60,000 nt of DNA from Hydractinia symbiolongicarpus (Eukaryota > Cnidaria > Hydrozoa > Anthoathecata > Hydractiniidae): assembly GCF_029227915.1 (NCBI RefSeq), contig NC_079876.1:27379828-27439827 (forward strand), read 5' to 3'. Numbering within the stretch: position 1 is the first letter of the stretch; each line of letters begins with the position of its first letter. Shown one piece after another: positions 59,522 to 60,000 of this stretch. Position numbers and translations under genes: made by a program. The notes under the pieces are model-generated. The model was not told the origin of the DNA and did no database searches. It saw nothing but the letters and a program-made list of their open reading frames with translations.

Positions 59522-60000
59522 CTTCTTAAGCTTTTCAGCACCACATTTAGGGAAGATATCCTGAAGAACAACTTTGCATTTGGTAATAGGAGGATGTTTT
59601 ATTGGACTATTTGGAAATGCTGAATTTGTGATCTCAAAATCAATTTCAGATTCACCGCAGCGATTGTTAGAGTTTGTCTAAATAAAATGAAAATCAAGAA
59701 TCATTGTTTAATCGACAGTTTAAACTATTTTAAAACCAGACACAAAAACACAACAAAAGTGATCTTGAAGCTTTGTAAACAAAGAGCTGTATGACAAATT
59801 TAAAAAAAAATAATCACAAATAAAAATTGTGAGTAAATCGAGTTAAAAATAGATATTTTGCATCATTAAAATTGTGAGGAAACTTAACTTATGCTCAAGA
59901 TCATGCACGTAATCAATTAGCTGATTAGCTTCTAATTGTTTTGTGCGTCATTAGGCTTGTTAGCTTAAACAGAACGCCCTAACAAACTTCTTTGCCTAAT

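Larger units (their letters stand above)
57810..59678 (-). mobile_element. LINE (non-LTR retrotransposon) fragment, internally deleted
   Basis: The interval is absent from copy A, where 19125-19140 stands instead. It encodes, on minus, part of a non-LTR reverse transcriptase. The coding sequence is cut after the early RT motifs and replaced by ~600 bp resembling a 3' region that ends in a CATCATCAATCA tail at 57810. About 15 bases of the target site are missing. Confidence 0.75.

Overview
The window is AT-rich, intron-bearing metazoan DNA dominated by transposable elements. Short exons with consensus GT/AG junctions, astacin-type metalloprotease exons and the mix of Ngaro/DIRS, Penelope, PIF/Harbinger, MULE and KDZ elements suggest a cnidarian, probably a hydrozoan. 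That identification is inference from gene families; no species marker was seen. All splice junctions below were worked out by eye from reading frame and consensus sites.

Layout. 1-4.2 kb: a decayed Ngaro/DIRS-like tyrosine-recombinase retrotransposon with split direct repeats. 4.4-19.5 kb: copy A of a large segmental duplication. It holds foldback-type arrays of diverged ~300-bp units, an apparently intact 3.09-kb PIF/Harbinger transposon (6435-9520), and a broken astacin-type metalloprotease gene on the minus strand. 19.5-22.9 kb: sequence without a second copy here, with a small MITE and a pogo/Tigger-like remnant. 22.9 kb to the window end: copy B of the same duplication, colinear with A but lacking the Harbinger element. 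It is split by two other insertions, a 23.7-kb element at 27137-50849 and a LINE fragment near 57.8-59.7 kb.

The central object is the 23.7-kb insertion. It is flanked by an 8-bp direct repeat (GTTCAACA) and diverged ~110-bp terminal inverted repeats, and copy A preserves the uninterrupted target site at 12065-12072. Genes start at or just inside both ends and read inward. From the left comes a KDZ (Kyakuja-Dileera-Zisupton) transposase gene, with its core exons at 40.4-43.0 kb. Next is a gene combining a divergent homeodomain, an HMG box and a chromodomain (43.9-46.3 kb). From the right comes a five-part pseudokinase gene (50.7-46.9 kb, minus). I read this as a cargo-bearing KDZ element.

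Nested inside it, in the 5' transposase exon, is a second DNA transposon (27441-35031) with identical 79-bp terminal inverted repeats. Its single 11-exon gene stays in phase through every junction and predicts a 1460-aa protein: FAR1-like zinc finger, MULE transposase, SWIM finger, AT-hook, PHD finger, Ulp1/SENP-type cysteine protease, second PHD-like finger. Two Penelope-like retroelements, each arranged as a long inverted repeat, lie between TA microsatellites in the KDZ intron at 35.2-40.35 kb. Their 3' regions contain hammerhead-ribozyme folds. The two copies of the duplication and their different insertions give a relative order of events: duplication first, then Harbinger in A and KDZ plus LINE in B, with the MULE and probably the Penelope elements added inside the KDZ element.
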